The position numbers and the translations under genes are program-made. Below the pieces are notes generated by a model. That model had not been told where the DNA came from. It searched no databases and saw only the letters and a list, made by a program, of their open reading frames with translations. A stretch of 64,000 nt of DNA from Candidatus Cloacimonadota bacterium (GTDB taxonomy: Bacteria; Cloacimonadota; Cloacimonadia; Cloacimonadales; WRIO01): positions 1 through 64,000 of the forward strand of contig WRLO01000003.1 of NCBI GenBank assembly GCA_009777575.1, written 5' to 3'. Shown here piece after piece: positions 9,059-18,019 of the stretch (positions are counted from its first letter, which is position 1; the number at the start of each line of letters is the position of its first letter).

Positions 9059-12000
9059 ATGCAATCATTAGGAATAAATATTGGTTCTACAAGTCTAAAA
9101 TTAGTGCTTTTAGATGATAATAAATTAGTCTGGAGTGGTTCACTGCCCCACGAAGGTGATTTTGCAACCACTGCGAAAAAATTGCTATTAGATAATAAAG
9201 TACCAGAAGGTATATCCGCCTTTGTTACAGGCAATGAAGGAAGGCTGATATTTAATATCCCCGGCACTTATGAGCCTCTTTGTATCGAAGCAGCTATAAA
9301 AAACTTAAATCTTGATGTAGATGCTGTAGTTTGTATGGGGGGGGAAGATTTAATTGTTTATTCTCTTTCTGAAGGGAAAATTATTAATAATTTTTCTGGT
9401 AGCAAATGTTCTTCCGGAACTGGAGAATTTCTGAAGCAACAGCTTTCTCGTATGAATATGACTCTCGAGGATATTGCGAAAGTTCCAGACACAGCAAATG
9501 TTTATCAATTATCCACCCGTTGCTCGGTTTTTATGAAAAGTGATTGCACTCATAAACTTAACAAACAAGAGGCTACAAAAGACGATATCACCCTTTCGCT
9601 TTGCAATGTCATGGCTGTAAAGGTGATAGATTTTTTAAAAAGAGCCAAAATATTCTCAGGTAGAGTAATATTGACAGGAGGTATAACTTTAAATCGTCAT
9701 ATTATTAGATTTATCAAAGAAAAAGCACCCAAGATAGACTTTATAATACCGGATATATCTCCCATTTTTGAGGCTTATGGAGCTGCATTATTAGCAACAT
9801 CCTTCGGAAGTCCACTGCCACCAATAGAAAAATTAATTAAGAACAAAGAAATTAAATTTGATTCATTATCAGCTTTAAGTAATTGGTATTCAAAGATAAA
9901 AACATTTGATATTCCTACTCAAAATGAAAATAGTGTAGATTTAAATTCCTCTAACAACAATAAATACATACTCGGAGTTGATGGTGGTTCCACCACTACA
10001 AAAGCATGCCTTATTGATGCTGATACTGATGTTATATTGGCAAGTCATTATGCAAGAACTCACGGAGACCCTGTTCGTGCCACAAAAGAATGTTTATTTA
10101 ATATCCAAACACAAGTTATTGAAAAAAAAGGAAATAAAGATATAAATATTATACAGATAGCTACTACAGGGTCAAGCAGAGAAATTTTAGGGGTTTTTTT
10201 GCAAACAAATGCGGTTTATAACGAAATCATTGCTCATTCCATTGGAACTACCTATTTTGACCCAGAAGTTGAAACTATCTTTGAAATAGGCGGTCAGGAT
10301 GCTAAATATGTGCTTTTGAGAAATGGAGTTCCCATAGATTATGCTATGAATGAGGCTTGTTCAGCTGGAACAGGTTCTTTTATTGAGGAAAGTGCTTCAG
10401 GAGATCTTTCTATTCATGAAATTACAGAAATAGGTCCAATTGCATTAAAAGCTGAAGCACCTATAAAATTTGGTGAACATTGTTCTGCTTTTATTAATAG
10501 TGACATAAGAAAGGCTGTTCAACAAGGTGCAAGTCGTGAAAATATCACAGCTGGAATTATTTGTTCTATAGTCGCGAATTATTTAAACAGAGTAGTAGGA
10601 AATAGAACAATCGGTGGAAAGATATTTTTACAAGGCGGTGTTGCCAAAAATCCAGCAGTTCCTCTTGCTTTTGCTATGATGTTAAATCGAGAAATTTTAA
10701 TTCCACCTCTCCCAGAGCTTATGGGTTGTTTTGGAGTTGCATTATTAGCAAAGAAAAAATCTTCAGAATTGAATGCAAGCAACTGGAATATAGATGAGTT
10801 ATTAAATAGAGAAATTATTTATGAAAGTATTTTTACCTGTAAATCATGCGAAAATCTATGTCCTATTCAAGTTTTAAAGGTTAATAACCAAAAATACATG
10901 TTCGGTGGCAGATGTAATAAATATGCAAATATGAGGAAATCAATTCAAGATATTCCTGTTTTTGATTACATTGAAAAAAGACAAAAATTATTATTTGATA
11001 GAGAAAATAATTATCCTGATCAAGATAAACAGATAACTATTGGCTTCCCAAGAGCCTTATCAATCCACACTTTGTATCCTTTATACTACCATTATTTTAG
11101 AGAACTTGGCATAAAAACATATCTTTCTGAAAATATTGTCCAAGAAGGTCTCGCAAGGACAGAGGCAGAATATTGTTTTCCAGCAGAGATAGCACATGGA
11201 ATGGTGCAAGATTGTCTTAACAAAGGAGTTGATTTTATATTTCTTCCTCATTTCAGAGATATGCAGAGTTATGAAGATGATGTTCATGCCAATTTCTGTC
11301 CTATTACTCAAGCTTTACCTTATTATGTTGAAAAAGCATTTCCGGAAGTTGAAAAAAATAAATGGTTACCTTGTGTAGTTAGTTTTAAATTTGGAAATGA
11401 AAAGGCACTTGAACTATTTCAAGTCATGAATCAAAAACTTGAAGTGTCAGAAGAAAATTCACGAAATGCTTTTTTCAAAGCATTAGAAAAGCAAAATGAG
11501 TTTTTTCAATATTCTCGAAAACTTGGTAAAGAGGCGCTCATAGAGGTTCAAAAGTCTGAAAGACCAGTAATTGCTATACTCGGAAGACCATATAACGCAT
11601 TTACTGCTGAAGCAAATATGGGAATCCCGCGTAAATTTACTACTCGTGGTTATTCGGTATTACCTTTTGACATTTTGCCTTTTGAAAATGAGGAAATTTT
11701 CCCCAATATGTATTGGTATTATGGTCAACAAGTTGTAAAAGCGGCAACTTTCATTAAAAATCAGGATAATATTTTTCTGACTTATATTACCAATTTTTCC
11801 TGTGCTCCAGATTCTTTTATTTTGCACTATATCAAATGGATAATGGGTGCAAAACCTTTTTTAATACTTGAACTGGACAATCATTCAGCAGATGCCGGTA
11901 TTGATACTCGTGTTGAAGCTTTTTTAGATATTATTAATAGTTCGATTATTAATCAAAAATCTGTTCTCGACTATCAATTGCCAAAAATAAAAAATACCTC

Positions 12001-13486
12001 TTCTAGATATGAAAACGGTTGGAAATTCGTTTTTGATAAAACAGCTTTAAAAGAAAATAAACTAAGAGTAGACAACCACCTCACTGGTGAAAAAATCAAT
12101 ATAAGGTATAATAAAAAAGTAAAAGTCCTTTTATCAAATATGGGAGCTATTACTACTGAATATTTAGGTGCTGCTCTCAGAAGTCAGGGAATTAATACAG
12201 AAGTTCTTCCTATAGCTACAAACAAGACTATTCAGATTGCTAGAAACCATTCTTCTGGAAAGGAATGTGTGCCAAATCATCTTGTTTTGGGGAGTGCTTT
12301 AGAGTTTATCTGGAGTGATAAATATAGAAAAGATGAGATTTATCTTCTTTTTGTGCCTATCACCGTGGGACCTTGTAGAACTGGACAATATTATGTGTTT
12401 TACGAAAACCTTTTTAGAGATTTAATGCTCGAAAATTTAGTTGTTTTTATTCTCTCTGCTGAAAATTCTTACACGGAATTAGATAACAATTTCGCAAAAC
12501 AATTGTGGAAAGGACTTGTAATTTGTGATTATCTCAAAGATATTCAAAATAGCCTCTTAACAACAGCTGTCAATCCTCAGATTGCTTTGATAGATTTTGA
12601 AAAATTATGGAAAAGATTGATTCATACTGTAGAACACAAACAAAGCTTCTTGTGGAAAGAATTGAAATTAATTGCCAATGAAGTCAAAAAAATACCTCTC
12701 AAGAAAAAAGTGACTGAATGTCCAAAAGTGCTAGTAGTAGGAGAAATATATGTGCGTAGAGACGATTATGCCGTCAGCGAACTCGTCAATCTGATGAGTG
12801 AAAGAGGTATCATAGTAAAAATTGCTGGTGTTTCTGAATGGATACATTATCTTGATTTTGTAAGGGAATATGCTTTAAAAAAATTAATTAATCTTAAAAA
12901 AAGACCTGTTCGCCTTCATAATGGGGGATTAATAGAGGATTTGCAAGGTGGGGGAGAGGAGGATGTTCTCAAGCCTCGTAACACTCATCCTCAAAAGAAA
13001 GACATTTTTTCATTATTTCCTTTCTTCTCAAGACCTTTTTATGACCTAAAAAAATTACATTTAGAAATGTGGTGGAAAAAATCTATTGAAAAAAAAGTCA
13101 TCTCTATCCTTGCGCCGACTGGACTCGTGCCTGAAACAGAACACAATATGAGAGTGATTATGAAATATACAGAAGACTATTTTTTAAATCTCGAATTAAA
13201 TTCAGAAATTGCTGTTTCTGCAGGTTCGGCTGCTGCTGTCATGGAGTCTGGATATTCTGGAATAGTTAACATAGCTCCCTTTGCTTGTCTCATTGGCAGA
13301 GTCATTGAGGGGATATATACTCCTTGGGCTAGAGAGAGGAATTATCCTATTCTTTCTGTTGAAGTTGACGGAAATCAATTACCTCCGAATATAGTCAATA
13401 AACTTAATATTTTTATGGTTAATGTCCTGAGATTTAAAAGTGAAGATGATTTGAGTAGTTTGATAGATAAAGATTTACCTTTATAA
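9059..13486 (+). CDS. Acyl-CoA dehydratase activase (BadF/BadG/BcrA/BcrD ATPase; tandem activase domains plus DUF2229-like region)
   Basis: LGINIGSTSLKLVLLDD and ILGVDGGSTTTKACLIDAD (two ASKHA domains), FEIGGQDAKYVLLRNG, NEACSAGTGSFIEE, IGFPRALSIHTLYPLYYHYFRELG. Confidence 0.9.
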   Translation: MQSLGINIGSTSLKLVLLDDNKLVWSGSLPHEGDFATTAKKLLLDNKVPEGISAFVTGNEGRLIFNIPGTYEPLCIEAAIKNLNLDVDAVVCMGGEDLIVYSLSEGKIINNFSGSKCSSGTGEFLKQQLSRMNMTLEDIAKVPDTANVYQLSTRCSVFMKSDCTHKLNKQEATKDDITLSLCNVMAVKVIDFLKRAKIFSGRVILTGGITLNRHIIRFIKEKAPKIDFIIPDISPIFEAYGAALLATSFGSPLPPIEKLIKNKEIKFDSLSALSNWYSKIKTFDIPTQNENSVDLNSSNNNKYILGVDGGSTTTKACLIDADTDVILASHYARTHGDPVRATKECLFNIQTQVIEKKGNKDINIIQIATTGSSREILGVFLQTNAVYNEIIAHSIGTTYFDPEVETIFEIGGQDAKYVLLRNGVPIDYAMNEACSAGTGSFIEESASGDLSIHEITEIGPIALKAEAPIKFGEHCSAFINSDIRKAVQQGASRENITAGIICSIVANYLNRVVGNRTIGGKIFLQGGVAKNPAVPLAFAMMLNREILIPPLPELMGCFGVALLAKKKSSELNASNWNIDELLNREIIYESIFTCKSCENLCPIQVLKVNNQKYMFGGRCNKYANMRKSIQDIPVFDYIEKRQKLLFDRENNYPDQDKQITIGFPRALSIHTLYPLYYHYFRELGIKTYLSENIVQEGLARTEAEYCFPAEIAHGMVQDCLNKGVDFIFLPHFRDMQSYEDDVHANFCPITQALPYYVEKAFPEVEKNKWLPCVVSFKFGNEKALELFQVMNQKLEVSEENSRNAFFKALEKQNEFFQYSRKLGKEALIEVQKSERPVIAILGRPYNAFTAEANMGIPRKFTTRGYSVLPFDILPFENEEIFPNMYWYYGQQVVKAATFIKNQDNIFLTYITNFSCAPDSFILHYIKWIMGAKPFLILELDNHSADAGIDTRVEAFLDIINSSIINQKSVLDYQLPKIKNTSSRYENGWKFVFDKTALKENKLRVDNHLTGEKINIRYNKKVKVLLSNMGAITTEYLGAALRSQGINTEVLPIATNKTIQIARNHSSGKECVPNHLVLGSALEFIWSDKYRKDEIYLLFVPITVGPCRTGQYYVFYENLFRDLMLENLVVFILSAENSYTELDNNFAKQLWKGLVICDYLKDIQNSLLTTAVNPQIALIDFEKLWKRLIHTVEHKQSFLWKELKLIANEVKKIPLKKKVTECPKVLVVGEIYVRRDDYAVSELVNLMSERGIIVKIAGVSEWIHYLDFVREYALKKLINLKKRPVRLHNGGLIEDLQGGGEEDVLKPRNTHPQKKDIFSLFPFFSRPFYDLKKLHLEMWWKKSIEKKVISILAPTGLVPETEHNMRVIMKYTEDYFLNLELNSEIAVSAGSAAAVMESGYSGIVNIAPFACLIGRVIEGIYTPWARERNYPILSVEVDGNQLPPNIVNKLNIFMVNVLRFKSEDDLSSLIDKDLPL

Positions 13487-13497
13487 GAATTGTATAA

Positions 13498-14136
13498 CTA
13501 CTTAATTCCTATATATTTATGTATTTGCAATTGAAAGCGAACATCTAATCCATCTTTTAATATCTTTTTGGTTATTTTCTCTGGTGTTATCTGAGAAAAA
13601 GCAGTCGAGACCAAAACATGATTGCCAAATAGTTGATATTTTATGATAAAATCTTTAAACCATTTATAATCTTTCATATCAGACAGAACAAATTTCAGAT
13701 TGTCTTTTACAGGATTTATATATTTTAAGTTTGTTAGGAGAAAACTTTCTGGATGACCTGAGGAAGGTGTTTTTATATCTACTATTTTACAAACGAAATC
13801 TGGGACATGACTAATATCTATTGAGCCATTTGTTTCTAAAAGGATTTTAAAATTGTTGTCATGCAGAAGAAACATTAAATCGTAGATATCCTCTTGTAAA
13901 AGTGGTTCTCCGCCAGTTATTTGAACAAGATTGGTATGAGGAAATTTATTAATTTTCTCAATTATCGATTTCATAGATACATTTTTAACAAATATTTTTG
14001 AATTAGAATTAAGTGAGTAACCTGTATCACAATAATTACAATTTAGGTTGCAACCACTAGTTCTTATAAAAACAGTAGGTAAGCCTGAATAAACAGATTC
14101 ACCTTGAATACTAAAGAAAATTTCTGAGATTTGCAT
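13498..14136 (-). CDS. queE: 7-carboxy-7-deazaguanine synthase (radical SAM)
   Basis: ISEIFFSIQGESVYSGLPTVFIRTSGCNLNCNYCDTGYSL ... VQITGGEPLLQ. Confidence 0.9.
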   Translation of the reverse strand: MQISEIFFSIQGESVYSGLPTVFIRTSGCNLNCNYCDTGYSLNSNSKIFVKNVSMKSIIEKINKFPHTNLVQITGGEPLLQEDIYDLMFLLHDNNFKILLETNGSIDISHVPDFVCKIVDIKTPSSGHPESFLLTNLKYINPVKDNLKFVLSDMKDYKWFKDFIIKYQLFGNHVLVSTAFSQITPEKITKKILKDGLDVRFQLQIHKYIGIK

Positions 14137-14160
14137 AATTTATCCCCTCGTTTATTACTT

Positions 14161-14278
14161 CATTTTGGTTCTTCTTCTTTGAATATTCCAAAGGAATTAT
14201 GGCTTGTTAGAAAACTTTTCATTTTGGTTCTTCTTCTTTGAATATTCCAGAGGAATTATGGCTTGGTAGAAAACTCGC
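14161..14278. repeat. 59-bp tandem direct duplication, each with an imperfect hairpin ATTCC-(A/G)-GGAAT
   Basis: cattttggttcttcttctttgaatattccaaaggaattatggcttgttagaaaact at 14161 and a near-identical copy at 14220. Confidence 0.9.
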
Positions 14279-14315
14279 CGAAAAGTCGATTTTAATTAAT
14301 TATTAATATTCCTTA

Positions 14316-14386
14316 CACATCTCGAAGAGATGTGACGCTTAGTAGAAAAAAATCTATAAAAACCTCTCCTACCCTGAAAGGGTAGG
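14316..14386. repeat. Two perfect 8-bp hairpins with GAA triloops
   Basis: CACATCTC-GAA-GAGATGTG (14316-14334) and CCTACCCT-GAA-AGGGTAGG (14368-14386). Confidence 0.85.
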
Positions 14387-14478
14387 TTGTTTAATAGGGT
14401 GGAACGAAAGGAGATATAGAACTTCTTTAGGAAATGCTATTAATCTGCTCGGACTGCAGTCATTTATGTACAACAGAT

Positions 14479-15975
14479 TTATCTTATGAAAAAAGAAATA
14501 ATTTTTTCATACACCGTTTCCACAGAAATCATCTCCATGCAGTTTAAATGACCTTGGGGACATTTTTTACCTCCGTGACTACCACAGGGACGACATCCTA
14601 AATCGACTTCGAATACAAAATCTTTTGCATTGAAAGGAAAATATCCAATATCCTTTACAGTTGGTCCAAAAAATGCAAAAACAGGGGTCTGCATAGCGTT
14701 AGCTATATGTAAAGTCCCACTATCATTACAAACTACTAAATCTACTTTTTCTATCAAGGCTGCGGTGTCAAGCAGACTGAAACTACCTGCAATAGATTGG
14801 ATATTTTTTGCCTCACCCAGCGTCTTTGCGAGGTTACTTACTTGAATTTCCCGCGAAGCAATCTCGGAATGGGGGTGGTTTAATATCTGCTCTGTCAATT
14901 CCCTTTCCTGACTATCGATAGATTGGATATTTTTTGCCTCACCCAGCGTCTTTGCGAGGTTACTTACTTGAATTTCCCGCGAAGCAATCTCGGAATGGGG
15001 AGTATTCAATATCTGCTCTGTCAATTCCCTTTCCGGACTATCGATAGATTGGATATTTTTTGCCTCACCCAGCGTCTTTGCGAGGTTACTTACTTGAACT
15101 TCCCGCGAAGCAATCTCGGAATGGGGGGGGGGCAATATCTGCTCTGTCAATTCCCTTTCCTGACTATCGATAGATTGGATATTTTTTGCCTCATCCAGCG
15201 TCTTTGCGAGGTTACTTACTTGAATTTCCCGCGAAGCAATCTCGGAATGGGGAGTATTCAATATCTGCTCTGTCAATTCCCTTTCCTGACTATTACCTGA
15301 CAGGATGACATTGAAACCTGCCGCAAGTAGTTTTTGAGTTAATAAAGTGTAGTTTTTAAGAGGCCATCTCTTTGTAAACCAAACAGAACCCGGTGCAATT
15401 AAAATTATTTTTTGGTTTTGGGGTAGGCTTTCTAATAAATTTTGTGCTTTTTGATAGTTTTGGATAGTGGGATAGAGATGAGTCCTGTCACTACTATTAA
15501 TACCACACCTTAAATCTCCCCACACATTTATGGGGGGGGTAGGGGGGGGGCAAATCAACTCCAACAACCTCAAATTCTTCAACCTCTTATGCATCCCCTT
15601 AGGATGAGCTATCTTATGTGTCAAAAAAAACTGCTGTATATACCTCTTGAATCCTATTCTTTTTTTTATTCCTGCCAAAAATGGTATCAATCCAGACCTA
15701 AAGGAGCTATGAGGAGAGATAGAAATATCATAGCTTTCTTTTCTGAGGCATTTTATGAAACTCAAAAACTCCCAAAATCCCTTATGTTTCTTATCAAAAC
15801 TGATTATTTTATTGATACTGGGATTGTTTTCGAGTAATTTTGCACATTGAGGGATTACCATGACATCAATACTCGAGTCAGGGTAGAGTTTTTTTAAACT
15901 ATATATCAATGGGGTTACAAGTATCACATCACCAATAAATGCAGTTTGGATGAGGAGAATTTTGGTTATATTCAT
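14479..15975 (-). CDS. GT9 glycosyltransferase (ADP-heptose:LPS heptosyltransferase-like) with internal in-frame tandem repeats
   Basis: ILLIQTAFIGDVILVTPLIYSLKKLYPDSSIDVMV; IILIAPGSVWFTKRWP; DLVVCNDSGTLHIANAMQTPVFAFFGPT. Confidence 0.88.
   Translation of the reverse strand: MNITKILLIQTAFIGDVILVTPLIYSLKKLYPDSSIDVMVIPQCAKLLENNPSINKIISFDKKHKGFWEFLSFIKCLRKESYDISISPHSSFRSGLIPFLAGIKKRIGFKRYIQQFFLTHKIAHPKGMHKRLKNLRLLELICPPPTPPINVWGDLRCGINSSDRTHLYPTIQNYQKAQNLLESLPQNQKIILIAPGSVWFTKRWPLKNYTLLTQKLLAAGFNVILSGNSQERELTEQILNTPHSEIASREIQVSNLAKTLDEAKNIQSIDSQERELTEQILPPPHSEIASREVQVSNLAKTLGEAKNIQSIDSPERELTEQILNTPHSEIASREIQVSNLAKTLGEAKNIQSIDSQERELTEQILNHPHSEIASREIQVSNLAKTLGEAKNIQSIAGSFSLLDTAALIEKVDLVVCNDSGTLHIANAMQTPVFAFFGPTVKDIGYFPFNAKDFVFEVDLGCRPCGSHGGKKCPQGHLNCMEMISVETVYEKIISFFIR
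14795..15298. repeat. Four contiguous 126-bp tandem repeats (42 aa each) inside the GT9 CDS
   Basis: gattggatattttttgcctca starts at 14795, 14921, 15047 and 15173, exactly 126 bp apart. Confidence 0.95.
15511..15552. repeat. G-rich dispersed element (G8-TA-G8) inside the GT9 CDS
   Basis: taaatctccccacacatttatggggggggtagggggggg, similar to the element at 18-103. Confidence 0.65.
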
Positions 15976-15990
15976 TTGATTCCTAAAATA

Positions 15991-16995
15991 TCATTTTGTT
16001 TCATAAGGAATAAAACGCTTTTTCAATTTTTTATTTAGTAATTTATGGCAATATCTTTCGAGTTTAAAAACTATACGATAATATATCAAAGGACTCAATA
16101 AAAATACAAAAAGAGAAAATCTGTCTCCTTTAGTAACTGCATTTCTTTTCAAAAAATGTACATCTACCAAATGATTACTTTCTTTCTTATATAGTTGACC
16201 CATCTTTATAGCGTCAAGATATCTAATAAAAAGTAGATATTTAGATAAAACTTTTTTTTCTTTCTCTTCGATATTATTAAATAGATTTTCATGCTCTTTA
16301 CATATTTGAAGAATATCTAAAGCTCGATTTTTTCTATTTATATGTGAAGCTGATGTTTTAACACTAAAATTGAAATAATGAAAAAAATCAGAAATATATA
16401 CATTTTTAACCAATAGAAGCATTTTAGGTGTCCATTCAATATCTTCAACAAGATTTTTAAAGTATAAACTATTCATGAGTATAAAATCTCTTTTAACAAT
16501 ATATAGCCACGGAGCTACATCAAAACATCTTTTTAGTAAATTGATTGTTAAAAAATCTATCCCACTTATCAATTTTTTATCTATATTTTTATTTTTTATT
16601 CTAAAAAAACACTTATCATTAATAACACTATAATGGTTTCCGACTATCGCTTCTACATCTGGATTTTCTTGAATAATCTTCCAAAATACCTCTGTAGACT
16701 TTTTTTCTAAAATGTCATCATTATCTACAAAAATTATAAAGTCTCCAATAGCGATTCTAATTCCTACATTTCTAGTTTCTGCTATACCTTGATTTTTTTG
16801 ATGGATGACCTTAATTCTATCGTCTTTGCTTGCATATTCATCACAAATAGAGCCTGATTTATCTGTTGATCCATCATTGACAAGGATTATTTCTATATCG
16901 CTGTAAGTTTGCTTTATCAGACTATCTATGCATCTATCTATATATTTTTCTGCATTATAAACTGGGACGATGATGGAAAAAGATGGGTTTTTCAT
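15991..16995 (-). CDS. Glycosyltransferase family 2
   Basis: FSIIVPVYNAEKYIDRCIDSLIKQTYSDIEIILVNDGSTDKSGSICDEYA; DNDD. Confidence 0.92.
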   Translation of the reverse strand: MKNPSFSIIVPVYNAEKYIDRCIDSLIKQTYSDIEIILVNDGSTDKSGSICDEYASKDDRIKVIHQKNQGIAETRNVGIRIAIGDFIIFVDNDDILEKKSTEVFWKIIQENPDVEAIVGNHYSVINDKCFFRIKNKNIDKKLISGIDFLTINLLKRCFDVAPWLYIVKRDFILMNSLYFKNLVEDIEWTPKMLLLVKNVYISDFFHYFNFSVKTSASHINRKNRALDILQICKEHENLFNNIEEKEKKVLSKYLLFIRYLDAIKMGQLYKKESNHLVDVHFLKRNAVTKGDRFSLFVFLLSPLIYYRIVFKLERYCHKLLNKKLKKRFIPYETK

Positions 16996-17010
16996 TATGC
17001 ATTACTTCCT

Positions 17011-17944
17011 TTAAATTGGGTAATTAGGTTTAAAATCACTGTTATATAGTTTACTAAAAGTAGAGCTATGGTTTGATGTTTCAAGATATTGTTCAGTTTC
17101 TTTATCAACTTCATCTATGTACCATGGTAAATGTAGTGCAGTATAAATATCTGCGACTCTAAGAGCATTATATGTGTGCCTTATATCTCTTCTAGGCTTA
17201 TATAATGCAAAAGTAGTATCTAAATTTGAATGATAAATTTTAAAACCTAAAGAATTTACTATAATATTTTCATCAGCCCAAAACTGTTTTTCCCAATTTT
17301 CCACCCACTTTCCATATTTTGTCTTTGGAAGATCATTTATTTTTAAGGCAGGACCTACTTTGTCAATAAAAGGATATGTGTGTAAAATTTTCATAAAATC
17401 CAACAAAAAATCTTTGGGACAACAGTCTAAAAAATATTATATCTGGGTCGCTCAGAACATAATAATCTTTTCTTATAATGTCATCAAAATACCCACTGTT
17501 AGTAAAAACTTTATAGCCATAGTTCTTGTCCATTCTATGAACTGTATGTTTTGTTTTTTGAAGATAATTTAATAAAGGCTGATATGTACTGGCATTATCA
17601 ATAAAGTGAATATTATGATATCCTAATTTTTCTAAATTATTTATCTGAATTTCAAGAAAATTTAATTGGTTATAAACAATAATGTAGATAGGAATATCAA
17701 AATGATCAATATTTATAGGATTTTTTTTACTTGAGATTGTCTTTTCTATATATAATCTCATTTTTTTACGCTTATTCGAACAGATTGGATGTTTTATAAA
17801 AGGAATTATTTTTTTTTTATTCAAGATACTATCGACAAAAATAAAAAAAAATTTCTTGATGTATCTTTTCCATTTTTTATTTGGCACCAATGCACAAAGC
17901 AAATGGATAAAAGTCTTTTCTATAGTTTTATTTTTTTCTTTCAT
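17011..17944 (-). pseudogene. Glycosyltransferase-like gene split by a one-base frameshift (ORFs 17363-17944 and 17011-17406)
   Basis: Removing one base from the A6 run at 17429-17434 restores ...YYVLSDPDIIFLDCCPKDFLLDFMKILHTYPFIDKVGPALKINDLP... Confidence 0.7.
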
Positions 17945-17960
17945 TTTATTTCCTTAAATA
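17711..17960. repeat. ~250-bp direct repeat, copy A (5' end of the frameshifted glycosyltransferase gene)
   Basis: atttataggattt...ttatttggcaccaatg...tttcattttatttccttaaata, closely similar to 18907-19158. Confidence 0.85.
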
Positions 17961-18019
17961 AGATTGAAGATTTGTTTAATTCAAAACATACTTATTCTAG
18001 AAGCTTTTTGCTTGATTTT

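Noticed and set aside
14795-15298. Tandem array as a possible CRISPR
   Set aside because: Units are contiguous 126-bp near-identical copies with no variable spacers and lie in frame in a glycosyltransferase
14923-15300. 125-aa plus-strand ORF through the repeats
   Set aside because: Open only because the 126-bp unit is a multiple of three; the minus-strand GT9 frame is the conserved one
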